A DNA stretch of 64,000 nt from Campylobacter sp. RM5004 (GCF_022369455.1 NZ_CP059599.1:524409-588408), one strand, 5' to 3'. Numbered from the stretch's first letter, positions 17,611 through 27,958 are shown. Numbers and translations are program-made. Notes: generated by a model from the letters alone, not told the origin.

Positions 17611-18373
17611 CTAATATCATACTCCTTGCTTGTGCTAATCTTTCTTTTAAATTAATTTGAGTATTTAAGGTATCTGAATTAACAATCAAACAGCCTTTAT
17701 TAATAGCATCATCTGCAATTATTTCAATCCTATTTGATGATAATTCTTGGTGTAAATAATCAAAATCTTTAGGATTTACACTTATTTTTATTTTAATACT
17801 CTTATCAATTCCTTGCATTATTGTATTTGCGTATGCAAGAGCAATTTTTGCTGAGCTTGATTCTAGTTCTTTATTAATTACTTCTTTTGCTATCAAATAT
17901 GCAGCTTCATTTAAATCAGCTTTTGTTTTTTCACAAAAATCGCTTAATTCTTGACATTTATTCTCAAGCTTTTTAACACTAGCTGCAACACTTATGCTAA
18001 GCTCGTTTATTTTATCTTCGCTTTGAGATTTACCTGCGTTTAAGCCTTCTTCATAAGCATTTTTTTTGGCTACTTCAATTTCGTTTAAAAGTCTTTTTTC
18101 AAATTCTTCTTCTTGTTTTTCAAGTTTCATTTGAAGTTTTACCACATTTGAGCTTAGCTCTTCCATTTTTTGTAGCATTTCCTCGTTTATTGGATTTGGC
18201 GGAGGAGGCGGTGGTGGAGGAGGTGGGGGCGGTGGTGTCGGCTCTTCTTTTATTTGCTCAATTTCAACGTTTGGTGCTTCCTTTGTTTCTTCATTATCAA
18301 ATGAGCTTAATATTTTAAACTTATAGTTTTGAACATGATGTTCTTTTGCTTTATTAGTAATAATAGTCTTCAT
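17600..18373 (-). CDS. fliH: Flagellar export ATPase regulator FliH with a polyproline tract
   Basis: A 257-residue FliH, which links the FliI ATPase to the flagellar export machine. Residues about 60-145 are strongly charged and likely coiled coil; the C-terminal domain includes LNEAAYLIAKEVINKELE. Residues 47-59 are thirteen consecutive prolines encoded by mixed CCN codons, so the tract is kept at protein level rather than being a simple nucleotide repeat. Such a run should need EF-P for translation. The start overlaps the fliG stop as TAATG. Confidence 0.88.
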   Translation of the reverse strand: MKTIITNKAKEHHVQNYKFKILSSFDNEETKEAPNVEIEQIKEEPTPPPPPPPPPPPPPNPINEEMLQKMEELSSNVVKLQMKLEKQEEEFEKRLLNEIEVAKKNAYEEGLNAGKSQSEDKINELSISVAASVKKLENKCQELSDFCEKTKADLNEAAYLIAKEVINKELESSSAKIALAYANTIMQGIDKSIKIKISVNPKDFDYLHQELSSNRIEIIADDAINKGCLIVNSDTLNTQINLKERLAQARSMILDEE

Positions 18374-19401
18374 TATTCTATCATCTCATCACTTTCGCCT
18401 AGTTGTATCACGCCACTTTCATTAAGCTTTTGAACAACTTCAACGATTTTTCTTTGTGCTTCTTCAACATCTTTTACCCTAACAGCTCCTAAAAAGCCCA
18501 TTTCTTCATTAAAGCTTTCTGCAGCTCTTTGGCTCATATTAGATAAGAACATTCCTTTTAAATCTTCTGTGCTACCCTTTAAAGCAACCATTAAATCCTT
18601 CTTATCTGCAACTTTTAAAATTTCACGAATTGCAGTAGTTCCAAGCTTGGTAATATCATCAAAAGTAAACATCATATCTTTAATAGTAGTTGCAAGTTTT
18701 TCATCGGTTTGCTCTAAGTAAGCAATAGTTGATTTGCTTGACTTTTGACCTAAGCGATTAAGTACTTCAGCAACAGCTCTAGTTCCACCAACTTCAACTT
18801 TATAAGAAGTAAGAGATTGTAATTTACTCTCAAGCACGGTTGAAACTCTTTTAATAATGCTTGGGCTAATATCACCTAAAGTTGCAATTCTATGAATTAC
18901 TTCACTTCTTAAATCATCTTCAAAAAATTCCAAAGTCTCAGCAGCTCTAGTTGGCTCCATGTGTGCAATAATTAAAGCTATTGTTTGTGGATACTCATTT
19001 ACGATAAAGTCTGCTAATTGCTGTGGTTTAATATTACTAAGATATGAAAAGGCTTGATTTCCATCTAAAGTCTTAGCTAATTTCGATAAGATTTTTTCAG
19101 CTTCTTCAATACCATAAGTATTATATAAAATCTCTTTTGCAAACTCCAAACTTCCATTTTTAATATATTGATTTGTTTTAAGTAAGGTATGAAATTCTTC
19201 TAATACAGCAGTAGCAACAGCTCTATCAACGCTTCTTGCATTTGCAATATGCTTAGTAATTTCTATAACCATTTCAGTATCTAGGTTAGAAAAAATCAAT
19301 GTGCTAGGCTCTTCTCCCATTTGGATTAAAAATATAGCAATTTTTTCTAAGATACTTAAATCATTATATAAAGCTTTTTGTTCGTTTGTAAGATTTGCCA
19401 T
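18373..19401 (-). CDS. fliG: Flagellar motor switch protein FliG
   Basis: A 342-residue FliG, the C-ring component that contacts the MS ring and the stator. The N-terminal domain (LSILEKIAIFLIQMGEEPS), the middle EHPQ-like segment (here NEYPQTIALIIAHM) and the C-terminal torque helix region with charged residues (FDDITKLGTTAIREILK) are in order. Length is standard. It is coupled to fliF and fliH by 1-bp TAATG overlaps. Confidence 0.95.
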   Translation of the reverse strand: MANLTNEQKALYNDLSILEKIAIFLIQMGEEPSTLIFSNLDTEMVIEITKHIANARSVDRAVATAVLEEFHTLLKTNQYIKNGSLEFAKEILYNTYGIEEAEKILSKLAKTLDGNQAFSYLSNIKPQQLADFIVNEYPQTIALIIAHMEPTRAAETLEFFEDDLRSEVIHRIATLGDISPSIIKRVSTVLESKLQSLTSYKVEVGGTRAVAEVLNRLGQKSSKSTIAYLEQTDEKLATTIKDMMFTFDDITKLGTTAIREILKVADKKDLMVALKGSTEDLKGMFLSNMSQRAAESFNEEMGFLGAVRVKDVEEAQRKIVEVVQKLNESGVIQLGESDEMIE

Positions 19402-21089
19402 TACATATCCTTTTGAGATTGATTAAACTCAGCATCGTTTTTAAGCAAGCTCTTAAATAGCATTGCAACTTCATCACTTTTTTCTGTGCTAATTGTTTTT
19501 AATTTTTCAAGCAAGATATCGTATTGTAATTCATCTTCGCTAAATCCAGCATCAATTCCAAGTTGTTCTTCCACTCTTCTTTTAGCTTGTTGGTATTTCT
19601 CAATTGCATCTTCTTCATCTTCGTAATTTTCTTCACGCTTAATTTCTTCTAATTCTTCAGGTGTAAATACTTTATCTTCAAGCATTTTCTTAACAAATGG
19701 AGAAATAACCTTTTTATAAAATACAAACATTAAAACCATTGCAAAAATATATTTTGCAGGTGGAATGAATGGCATTATATAGCTTTCTAAGAAATTAGTA
19801 ATTTTAATTGATGGTGGAACAGGTGCTTTAATATTATTAAATCTAATATTATCAACACTTACACTATCGCCTCTACTTTCATTAAATCCTATTGCATTTT
19901 TTACTAAAATATTTAATTTTTTAAGCTCATCTTCGCTAATTGCTACATATTTTATCTCGCCATTTTCATCAATTTCGTATTTTCCATCTACAACTACGGC
20001 TGCACTAATTCTGTTTAAATTAGCAAATTGACCTTTTACGGTTGTAATTTTCTTAGATATTTCATAGTTTATTGTGCTTTGGTTTTTGCTATAAGTTTCT
20101 TTATTTTCACCATCTTCTATGCCTTGAACAGGACCTATATTTGAGATTGCTCCAGGAACTCCGCCTACTTCTTTGCCTTTTTTACCTTCTTTTTTTTCTT
20201 CTAAGCTTTGTTCACTTCTTGCTACTGAGTTTGGATCAAATACTTCGCTTTGACTATTTGCTTTATCAAAATTAAAATCAGCATTAACTCTAGCCACAAC
20301 TCTATCCCAGCCACCAAGAACAGGAGCTAATACATTTATGATTTTTTGCTCTAATGCGTTTTCGTAATCTTTTTTATAATTAATTTGTGCGCTTAATTCA
20401 TCTACATCTAATGAAACATCATCAGCACCTAAATTAACGCCATTTTGATCTATTATTTTTACATTTTCAAGAGTTAAGCTTGCAACCGATGAAGCAACAA
20501 GATTTTTAATTCCTAAAACTTGCTTTTGGCTTAATTTCATTCCCATTTTAATATTTAAAACAACCGATGCTGTTGGTGGCTCTTTTTCTTTTACAAATAA
20601 AGAATCTTTTCCAAATGCTATATGAACTACTGCTTTATGAATAGGATTTAAGCTTTCAATTGTTCTTGCTAATTCGCCTTCTAAAGCTCTCTTAAACTTG
20701 ATTTTTTGCTCTTCATCAGTAGCTCCGAATTCTTGTTTATCAAAGATTTCAAAACCAACTTTATTATCTTTTAAAATTCCTGCACTAGCGACTTCTAAAC
20801 GCTGTTTATAAACATCAGCACTTGGAACTAAAATAGTGCTTTCATCTTTTAAAATGTAATTTACTTGATTTTTTTCTAATATTGATACTACTGCAGCTGA
20901 ATTTTTAGTATCTAATTCATCAAATAATACTGCATAACCTGCATAGCTTTTATTATTTCCTGAGTTATATACAAGTAAAAATACTATAAAAGCAACGGTT
21001 GCAACAATAGCTGCAATAATAGTAATTTTTTGCTTTTTCTCAAGTCCTGAATAAAACTTGCCTATACCTTGTAAAAACTGCTTAATCAT
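19401..21089 (-). CDS. fliF: Flagellar MS-ring protein FliF
   Basis: A 562-residue FliF. It has an N-terminal membrane helix (about residues 24-43), ring-building motifs (FDKQEFGATDEEQKIKFKRA), a periplasmic domain, and a second membrane helix near residue 445 followed by a cytosolic acidic tail that binds FliG. It polymerises into the flagellar basal MS ring. The start overlaps the pheA stop by 4 bp. In C. jejuni hisC stands between pheA and fliF; here it is absent. Confidence 0.95.
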   Translation of the reverse strand: MIKQFLQGIGKFYSGLEKKQKITIIAAIVATVAFIVFLLVYNSGNNKSYAGYAVLFDELDTKNSAAVVSILEKNQVNYILKDESTILVPSADVYKQRLEVASAGILKDNKVGFEIFDKQEFGATDEEQKIKFKRALEGELARTIESLNPIHKAVVHIAFGKDSLFVKEKEPPTASVVLNIKMGMKLSQKQVLGIKNLVASSVASLTLENVKIIDQNGVNLGADDVSLDVDELSAQINYKKDYENALEQKIINVLAPVLGGWDRVVARVNADFNFDKANSQSEVFDPNSVARSEQSLEEKKEGKKGKEVGGVPGAISNIGPVQGIEDGENKETYSKNQSTINYEISKKITTVKGQFANLNRISAAVVVDGKYEIDENGEIKYVAISEDELKKLNILVKNAIGFNESRGDSVSVDNIRFNNIKAPVPPSIKITNFLESYIMPFIPPAKYIFAMVLMFVFYKKVISPFVKKMLEDKVFTPEELEEIKREENYEDEEDAIEKYQQAKRRVEEQLGIDAGFSEDELQYDILLEKLKTISTEKSDEVAMLFKSLLKNDAEFNQSQKDM

Positions 21090-22147
21090 TTATCATTCTT
21101 TAAGTATGAGCCAAGCCATTTGATATTTTCTTTACCTTTTAAGATTTTTTGAACATTTTCATCATTGTAATGACCTTCAAAATCTATGTAAAATCCGTAT
21201 TCAAATTCCTTTTTCTTTAATGGTCTTGATTCAATTTTTGTAAGGTTTATATTAGCTTCTTTAAATTCATTAAGTAAATCAACTAAAGCACCAGCTTTAT
21301 GGGCTGTATTTGCTAGAATTGATGTTTTTGAATTAGCTCCTTTTTCGGCACAATGCTTGCTTAAAACTAAAAATCTAGTTTTATTAGCCTTATTATCTTC
21401 AATACATTCAAACATTAAAGGTAAATCGCTTAATTTTGCTGCTATTTTTGAACAAATTGCTGCAGAGTTTGGAGTTTCTTTTGCTAATTTTGCAGCAGCA
21501 GCTGTGCTTTTTGCAGGGACAAATTCAACGCTTAAAATATTATGAGCTTCTAAGAATTTTTTACATTGATTATAGCCTTGTGGGTGTGAAAAAATAACTT
21601 TAATATCTTTAATATCATCAACCGTGCTTGCAAACGAGTGATGAATATCTAAATAATTTTCGGCAAATATTAAAATATCATCGTATTTTGCTAAAGCATC
21701 AAGAGTAGCTCCAACTCCACCTTCTGTATTGTTTTCAATAGGAACAACAGCATAAGATACTTCATCATTTTCAAGGCTTGTAAATACATCTTCAATAGTT
21801 GCAAGCTCAATATACTCACTAAGTGCTCCAAACCACAGCCTTGCAGCTTGATGAGTATAAGTTCCGATTGGTCCTAAAAAGGCTACTCTTTGAGGGAGTT
21901 CAAGATTTCTTGAAATTGCAAAAATCTCTTGATAGATTGCTTTAATAGCGTCTTTACCTAATAAACCATTAGAATTTTCACTAAGTCTATTTATAATTTC
22001 GTTTTCTCTTACAGGACGATAAATAGGGCTTCCTTCTTGGTGCTTTAAAATCCCAACTTGCTTTACAAATTCCATTCTTTGGTTTAATAATTTGATAATT
22101 TCATCATCAATTTTATTAATATTTTTTCTAATATCTTCTAAATTCAT
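21086..22147 (-). CDS. pheA: Bifunctional chorismate mutase / prephenate dehydratase
   Basis: About 353 residues. An N-terminal chorismate mutase domain (DIRKNINKIDDEIIKLLNQRM) is followed by prephenate dehydratase (FLGPIGTYTHQAA; the VPIENNTEGGV catalytic region) and a C-terminal ACT domain with ESRPLKKKEFEYGFYIDFEGH. It makes phenylpyruvate for phenylalanine. I chose the ATG at 22147 because it starts just before the mutase domain; an in-frame ATG at 22180 would add eleven residues inside the upstream lysA. Confidence 0.93.
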   Translation of the reverse strand: MNLEDIRKNINKIDDEIIKLLNQRMEFVKQVGILKHQEGSPIYRPVRENEIINRLSENSNGLLGKDAIKAIYQEIFAISRNLELPQRVAFLGPIGTYTHQAARLWFGALSEYIELATIEDVFTSLENDEVSYAVVPIENNTEGGVGATLDALAKYDDILIFAENYLDIHHSFASTVDDIKDIKVIFSHPQGYNQCKKFLEAHNILSVEFVPAKSTAAAAKLAKETPNSAAICSKIAAKLSDLPLMFECIEDNKANKTRFLVLSKHCAEKGANSKTSILANTAHKAGALVDLLNEFKEANINLTKIESRPLKKKEFEYGFYIDFEGHYNDENVQKILKGKENIKWLGSYLKNDK

Positions 22148-22154
22148 AACAAAC

Positions 22155-23366
22155 TCACAAACAACATAATTCATTAGCAATTAATTCATCAAAACTCTGA
22201 GCTTTATTTATTAATTTTAATTCATTGTTATATAAAGCATATTCAGCGACTTTTGTTCTTGAATTATAATTTGAGCTCATTACAAATCCGTAAGCTCCTG
22301 AACTTTTAATAACTATTAAATCATTTGGCTTAAGTGGTGGTAAAACTACATCTTTTGCTAAAAAATCTCCACTCTCGCAAACTCCACCTACTAAATCAGC
22401 TAAAGAACTTTCATTTAGCTTATTTTCACTAGGAAAACTTAAAATTTCATGATAAGCTTCATATAAACTTGGGCGAATTAATTCACACATAGAAGCATCA
22501 CATATTACAAATCTTTTACCTTCATTTGTTTTTTCATATAAAACTTTGCTTACTAAATATCCTGCATTACCAACGATATAGCGACCTGGCTCACAGCATA
22601 TTGTTAAATCCTGTGCTCTTGCTATATTTTTAATAATATTTGCAAATTCATCTAAGTTTGGTTCTATTTCATCATTTTTGTATTTAATTCCTACACCGCC
22701 ACCTATATCAAAGAATTTTATATTAAGTCCTGCTGTGTTTAATTCTTTGATGAATTTTTCAACCAAAATAGCTGCTTGAATAATGCTATCAAGCTCTAAA
22801 ATGTTTGAGCCTATGTGAAAATGAACTCCGATAGGGTTTAAAAACTCAGACTTGTGTGCTTTTAAAAACATTGCTCTTGCATCTTCAATGCTTACGCCAA
22901 ATTTATTTTCTTTAAGTCCTGTTGAGATATATGGATGAGTTTTTGCATCAATGTTTGGATTTACACGAATGCTTATGTTAGCAATTACATTTTTTTCTTT
23001 TGCAATACTTTCTAAAAGTTCTAATTCAGCATTGCTTTCTATGTTTATATATAAAATTTTTTGCTCTATTGCAAACTCTAATTCTTCTTTTTTCTTGCCT
23101 ACACCGCTAAAGATAATCTTATAAGGTTTTGCGCCAACCTTTAAAGCTCTTCTTATTTCGTTTGCGCTAACGCAGTCAAATCCACTATCAAGATTTACTA
23201 ATAATTTAAGTAATGATAAATTTGAGTTTGCTTTTACGGCATAAAAAATATTATTTTTTGCCCCACTAAAGGCTTTTTTGATACTATTAAATCTATTTTC
23301 TATTTCATTAAAATCATATAAATAAAAAGGCGTATTAATACCATTTGCAAGTTTTAAAAAGTCCAT
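22155..23366 (-). CDS. lysA: Diaminopimelate decarboxylase
   Basis: A 403-residue fold-type III PLP enzyme that decarboxylates meso-diaminopimelate to lysine. PLP lysine K45 is in FYAVKANSNL; HFHIGSN, GGGVGIKY, EPGRYIVGNAG and GGVCESGD follow in the expected order. The start follows AAGGAGAAA. The order LptF/G-like, lysA, pheA resembles C. jejuni Cj0313-Cj0316. Confidence 0.95.
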   Translation of the reverse strand: MDFLKLANGINTPFYLYDFNEIENRFNSIKKAFSGAKNNIFYAVKANSNLSLLKLLVNLDSGFDCVSANEIRRALKVGAKPYKIIFSGVGKKKEELEFAIEQKILYINIESNAELELLESIAKEKNVIANISIRVNPNIDAKTHPYISTGLKENKFGVSIEDARAMFLKAHKSEFLNPIGVHFHIGSNILELDSIIQAAILVEKFIKELNTAGLNIKFFDIGGGVGIKYKNDEIEPNLDEFANIIKNIARAQDLTICCEPGRYIVGNAGYLVSKVLYEKTNEGKRFVICDASMCELIRPSLYEAYHEILSFPSENKLNESSLADLVGGVCESGDFLAKDVVLPPLKPNDLIVIKSSGAYGFVMSSNYNSRTKVAEYALYNNELKLINKAQSFDELIANELCCL

Positions 23367-23382
23367 TTTTTCTCCTTAATAA

Positions 23383-24426
23383 TCACTTATTTTTATTAAA
23401 CTTCATTAATGAATATACAATAATTATGCTTATTGGTAAAAGAATAGCAATTTCTGGATTTATAGCACCATTACTTGCAAATCTTAATAATAAAAATAAA
23501 ACTCCATAAACTAATAAAGATAAGCATATATAGCTTAAAGCAATTATGTTTAAATCATTGTATCTTGGCATAATAGGGATATTATAAAAAATAATAAGAG
23601 CAAAAAATGGAGCGTATAATAAAAATATGCTTTGCTTATAAATACTAGCTCTTGCTATGTTTTTGTTACTTTCAAAATTATTAAGGTAAAAAAAAGCATC
23701 TTTTAATGAGCTATCATCAGTTCCTAAATTATCTAAAATCTCAGGCTTAAAGTCTTTTAAGATGATTTCTTGATCAAGCTTTTGATTTATTATATAAGTA
23801 TCATCAAAGCTATTTCCTAATTTAAATTCCGTGATATTTGCATCTTCTAAAACCCAGTTATTATTGATAAAAGAAGCAGTTTTTGCTGTGATTATTTTGC
23901 TTATTTCATTATTTTGAGTTTTCATTATTTTAATATCATGCATTTTAGCTTTGTCATAGCTTTTTATATAAATATAATCATCTTGATATTTAAAAAACAA
24001 ATCCATTTGCTCTTTGCTTAAATATCCGTATTTTAAAATATTGCTTTTATAGTTTTCTGCATAAGCTATGTTTGTGTAATTTAGCGAAATTGCAAAAAAA
24101 GTAATAATTAAAGATATAAATAATGTTGGAATTACACTAGCGTTTTTGCTAAGTCCTAAAGAATAAAAAGCTATGAATTCATTTTTTTTAATTAAAGAAA
24201 TCTTTGTAAAAATTGACGCCAATATTAAAGCAATCGGCAAGATATAATAAAAAGCCGTAAGCATAGTATAAAGAATATATAACAAAAATATATTTGTATT
24301 AATATGTAGTTTTTTATAATTTATTAATAAATCAATAAATAAATAAAAACCTACAAAAGCAATAATAAAAATTAAACAATTTTTAAGATAAAGGCTCGCT
24401 AGATACCTAAAATAAAGTTTATTCAA
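23383..24426 (-). CDS. LptF/LptG (YjgP/YjgQ) family permease
   Basis: A 347-residue membrane protein with three N-terminal helices, a periplasmic jellyroll-like middle (about residues 130-260) and three C-terminal helices, which is the layout of the LptF/LptG subunits of the LPS export transporter. GFYLFIDLLINYKK and NEFIAFYSLGLSKN match the family. It lies 16 bp upstream of lysA, as in C. jejuni. I cannot tell LptF from LptG by eye. Bases around 23813-23830 (EFKLGN on the minus strand) match the window repeat with two mismatches. Confidence 0.8.
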   Translation of the reverse strand: MNKLYFRYLASLYLKNCLIFIIAFVGFYLFIDLLINYKKLHINTNIFLLYILYTMLTAFYYILPIALILASIFTKISLIKKNEFIAFYSLGLSKNASVIPTLFISLIITFFAISLNYTNIAYAENYKSNILKYGYLSKEQMDLFFKYQDDYIYIKSYDKAKMHDIKIMKTQNNEISKIITAKTASFINNNWVLEDANITEFKLGNSFDDTYIINQKLDQEIILKDFKPEILDNLGTDDSSLKDAFFYLNNFESNKNIARASIYKQSIFLLYAPFFALIIFYNIPIMPRYNDLNIIALSYICLSLLVYGVLFLLLRFASNGAINPEIAILLPISIIIVYSLMKFNKNK

Positions 24427-24427
24427 T

Positions 24428-24859
24428 TTACTTCATCCTTCTTTTAGCAAGCCCTAAATTTTCGTATAAATCAATTTCTCTTCTATAACTTGGATACCTT
24501 TTACCTAGTTCGTGATTTAAAAAAGCTATGATTTTAGCTTCTGCACATTTATTTGCACATACTGCACTTATAAAACCTAGCTTTTTCTTTGCATCTTCGC
24601 TTAAAGGTCCTGTTGTTTTAGCTTCAAGACTTTGAGTTTGAATAAAAGCTAAAACAACTTTGTTTAATGAAGCTGATGAATTAGCACTTTTTGCAGCTTT
24701 TATTAAATCATCTAAAGCATTCGTTGGTTTGTTTGAAGTTTTACTTTCAACACTTTCAACGCTTTTATTTTTAGAGCTTTTTATGATGAAATAAAAAACT
24801 AAAATAATAATAAATAAAAAAGCAACTACACCAGCACCTACAATTATATTTTCTTTCAT
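24428..24859 (-). CDS. Small membrane-anchored hypothetical protein
   Basis: 143 residues. One membrane helix (residues about 5-27) is followed by a Ser/Lys-rich linker and a cytosolic helical region with two close cysteines (AVCANKCAEAK) and a basic end (RRMK). It overlaps ccsBA by ATGA and ends 1 bp before the LptF/G-like gene. I do not recognise the family; it looks like a conserved Campylobacter hypothetical. Confidence 0.7.
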   Translation of the reverse strand: MKENIIVGAGVVAFLFIIILVFYFIIKSSKNKSVESVESKTSNKPTNALDDLIKAAKSANSSASLNKVVLAFIQTQSLEAKTTGPLSEDAKKKLGFISAVCANKCAEAKIIAFLNHELGKRYPSYRREIDLYENLGLAKRRMK

Positions 24860-27840
24860 AAAAGTTCTGATTCCTTCTTGTTTTTACTAGCAATTATAGT
24901 AAGCAATATCATAACACCTACACAAACATAAGCATAAACAGGCACGCTAGCAGCTTCTCCTGCAGCATAAGAGTGCATTCCGCTTAAAAAATAATTTACT
25001 CCAAAATAAGTCATAACTATACTCAAATACGCAAACATAGAGCAAACTGCAAAATAAAATTGATTATTTATTCCTTTAATTAATCTAATGTGAAGTACAG
25101 CTGCATATACTAAAATAGATACTAAAGCCCAAGTTTCTTTGCTATCCCAGCCCCAATATCTTCCCCACGATTCATTCGCCCAAACTCCACCTAAAAAGTT
25201 TCCTAAAGTAAGTAATGATAAGCCTAAAATCATAGCCATTTCGTTTATCATTGTTGCTTCTTTTATGTTTGCTTTTATTCTTTCATTTAATTTTTTGTTT
25301 TTACCTAGCATTGCAAATAAAATTAATACAAAAATTCCAAGTAAAGAACAAAGCCCAAAGAATCCATAACTAGCAGTTATAACGCTAACGTGAATTGTTA
25401 GCCAATAGCTTTGTAATACTGGTGCAAGGTTTCCAATTTGAGGATCAATTGAGCTAAGGTGTGCTACCATTAAAACAATTGCTGCAAGAATTGATGTAAG
25501 CGATAATGAAATAGGGCTTTTTTTAGAAAACACAATACCACTAAGTCCTAAAGCCCACGCAATATATAATAAACTCTCATATGAATTTGACCAAGGTGCA
25601 TGGCCACTTAAATACCCTCTAATAGCAAGTGCGATAGTATGCACAATAAATACTAAAATATTTAAGTAATACACTATTTTAAATGCTAATTTTAAGCTTG
25701 TTTTTCCGCTAATCATTCTAACAAATACTAAGATTAATAAAATTAAACCACTTATTAAATAAACAGGGCTTAGCTTTGTAAATACTCCTACTTTATCAAA
25801 AATTACTTCAAGTTTAAACTTAGCATTATCAACATTAGTTCCTTGATCTGCTTTTATTTCGTTTAAGATTTTTGAACTTAATGCATAATTTTTGTCTTTA
25901 TAAGCATTTATTAAAGATAAAAAATAAGCTTTTAAATCAGGCTTGCTACTTTCAAGAACATTTAAAGCTTTTCCATCTTCAAAACTAGCTCTTACATAGC
26001 CACCAAGTGATGCGTAATATAAAATATTTAAACGCTCATCAACTTTTAATAATTCTTTTTCGTAAGTTCCACGCTTGTTTGGATTCATTCTTAAAGCTTT
26101 TTCAACTTCATCTTTTAAAGCATAAACATTGTTTGGGAAAAAATCATAAAAACTAGCATATTTGCCTTTGCCAAGATTTAAAAAATCTCTTATTTCTTGA
26201 TTGCTTAAATATATGAATTTTTCTTTTGAAAAGTCTTTAAAATCACTCATAATCCAAATTAGCACTTCGGTAGCATCTTTGCCTAAATATGTGCTTGATT
26301 TATGAATTTTATTAACCAAATCAAGTGCTAATGAACCAAATGGAGCAATTCTTCCATTGTCTTTTTGTATAGGTAAAATACTTAAATCTTGCACATGTTG
26401 TTCTAAGCTAATTGCTTGTAGGTTTTTGTTAGCATTATTGATAGCTTCATCAAGCTCATCTGAGCGTAAATTAGGCACACAAATAGCAAATAATATTGCA
26501 AGTGAGCTAATTTTTGCTAATCTTTTTGTAAGTATCATAAAACGAGAATTTTTTGAAATTAAATTAAAGAATAGCCCTAAACCTAATAAAAAATATCCTA
26601 TGTAAGTTGGGATTTTGCCTGGGTCTTGATTTACACTTAAAATCGTTCCTAATTCATCTTTATCGTAAGAACTTTGATAAAATCTATAACCTTTATGATC
26701 TAATACATTATTCATATAAATCTTATAATCCTTGCTGTTATCTTCATCGTTTATTCTAATATAACTTGCGTATGATTTTGGCGAATTTGAAGCCATATAA
26801 CGCTCTAACTCAAACTTATTTAATGTAAAGCTAAAAGGAAGTTCTAATAATTTTGCAGTATATGAAATGCTAAAAGTTTGATTTGCTAAAGTTATCTTTT
26901 GTCCTTCACCTTCAAATAAATAAGCGTATTTGCTTTCATTATCATAGGTTACTTTTACTAAATAAGCATTAGGATATTCTTTTTCTTTACTATCTTCATA
27001 GTATTTTACTCCGTGCTTATAAAACTTATCAAAGCCTATTTTGTAATTATCAAATGAAATAACCATTCCATCTTCTAAACTAAATTCATTTTCTGCTAAT
27101 AATTTAATACTTTTTTTGGTTTTTACATCAAATATATCTAAGTCAAAATTAGCCTTAATTTTGTTTTCATTAAACTCTAAAAGCCTTGCGTTCATAGAAA
27201 TATTTTTCTTATTTGAAATTACGGTTTGCCCTAAAACCACAAACCTTCCTTCTTCTAAAGCTAAAGCACTTGAACCTTGTTCGCCTGAAACATTTAATAA
27301 AACAAAAGGCATTCCGCCAAGCTCTTCTTTATAATTTGGCTTTGCGTGTAAAATAACTTTTTCTAATTTTAAATTAGCTATTTTGCCATCTAAATCAAGA
27401 TTAATATCTATATCATTGTTTCCTAAAACGCTAATATATTTAAACTCATCATTAGAATAATATTTGCCATCTTTTGTAGCTGCTATACTAAAAAATGCTT
27501 CTCTTGAGCTTACGATATTTGAAGTTTCATTTTCTCTTATATGAATATATCCTTCAAAACCATAATATCTAGTAAGTGCTGAGCCAAGTAGCATAAATAA
27601 AAAGCTAATATGGAATATAAAAAGTGGTAATTTCTCATACATTTTATATCTAAAAAGTGCGAAAAATAAATTAATTCCAAGTAGCACTTGAATAGCTGCA
27701 AACCAAGGACTAGCATATATTAAAGCCCATGCGGTAGGAGTTCCGTATTTGCTTTCTATAAAAGTTGCTAAAGCGCTAGCACAGGCAAATAGCAAAAATA
27801 AAATCACACTTAGTTTCATACTTGATATCATTTTATACAT
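24856..27840 (-). CDS. ccsBA: Fused cytochrome c biogenesis protein CcsBA (system II)
   Basis: A 994-residue fusion of CcsB (ResB) and CcsA (ResC), the haem exporter and cytochrome c synthetase of system II. Three early helices lead into a large periplasmic domain and a further helix. The C-terminal half has about ten helices and the tryptophan-rich haem motif WGRYWGWDSKETWAL near residue 905. HAPWSNSYESLLYIAW, with its external histidine, is also CcsA-like. Single-gene CcsBA is typical of Helicobacter and Campylobacter. It is first in the 13-gene array. Confidence 0.93.
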   Translation of the reverse strand: MYKMISSMKLSVILFLLFACASALATFIESKYGTPTAWALIYASPWFAAIQVLLGINLFFALFRYKMYEKLPLFIFHISFLFMLLGSALTRYYGFEGYIHIRENETSNIVSSREAFFSIAATKDGKYYSNDEFKYISVLGNNDIDINLDLDGKIANLKLEKVILHAKPNYKEELGGMPFVLLNVSGEQGSSALALEEGRFVVLGQTVISNKKNISMNARLLEFNENKIKANFDLDIFDVKTKKSIKLLAENEFSLEDGMVISFDNYKIGFDKFYKHGVKYYEDSKEKEYPNAYLVKVTYDNESKYAYLFEGEGQKITLANQTFSISYTAKLLELPFSFTLNKFELERYMASNSPKSYASYIRINDEDNSKDYKIYMNNVLDHKGYRFYQSSYDKDELGTILSVNQDPGKIPTYIGYFLLGLGLFFNLISKNSRFMILTKRLAKISSLAILFAICVPNLRSDELDEAINNANKNLQAISLEQHVQDLSILPIQKDNGRIAPFGSLALDLVNKIHKSSTYLGKDATEVLIWIMSDFKDFSKEKFIYLSNQEIRDFLNLGKGKYASFYDFFPNNVYALKDEVEKALRMNPNKRGTYEKELLKVDERLNILYYASLGGYVRASFEDGKALNVLESSKPDLKAYFLSLINAYKDKNYALSSKILNEIKADQGTNVDNAKFKLEVIFDKVGVFTKLSPVYLISGLILLILVFVRMISGKTSLKLAFKIVYYLNILVFIVHTIALAIRGYLSGHAPWSNSYESLLYIAWALGLSGIVFSKKSPISLSLTSILAAIVLMVAHLSSIDPQIGNLAPVLQSYWLTIHVSVITASYGFFGLCSLLGIFVLILFAMLGKNKKLNERIKANIKEATMINEMAMILGLSLLTLGNFLGGVWANESWGRYWGWDSKETWALVSILVYAAVLHIRLIKGINNQFYFAVCSMFAYLSIVMTYFGVNYFLSGMHSYAAGEAASVPVYAYVCVGVMILLTIIASKNKKESELL

Positions 27841-27958
27841 AGATAATTCCTTGCGATTATTAAAATTAGAGTTTAACTAAAAAAAATTAGCTAAATTTAA
27901 ACAAAAGTAATAAATAATAATTTTTATTATTTAGCTTAAATTATTGTTTATTATTTTT

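Noticed and set aside
21150-21220. Repeat-like GGAATTTGAATACGG in pheA
   Set aside because: The peptide EFEYGFY lies in the conserved ESRP...DFEG region of prephenate dehydratases, so homology explains it.
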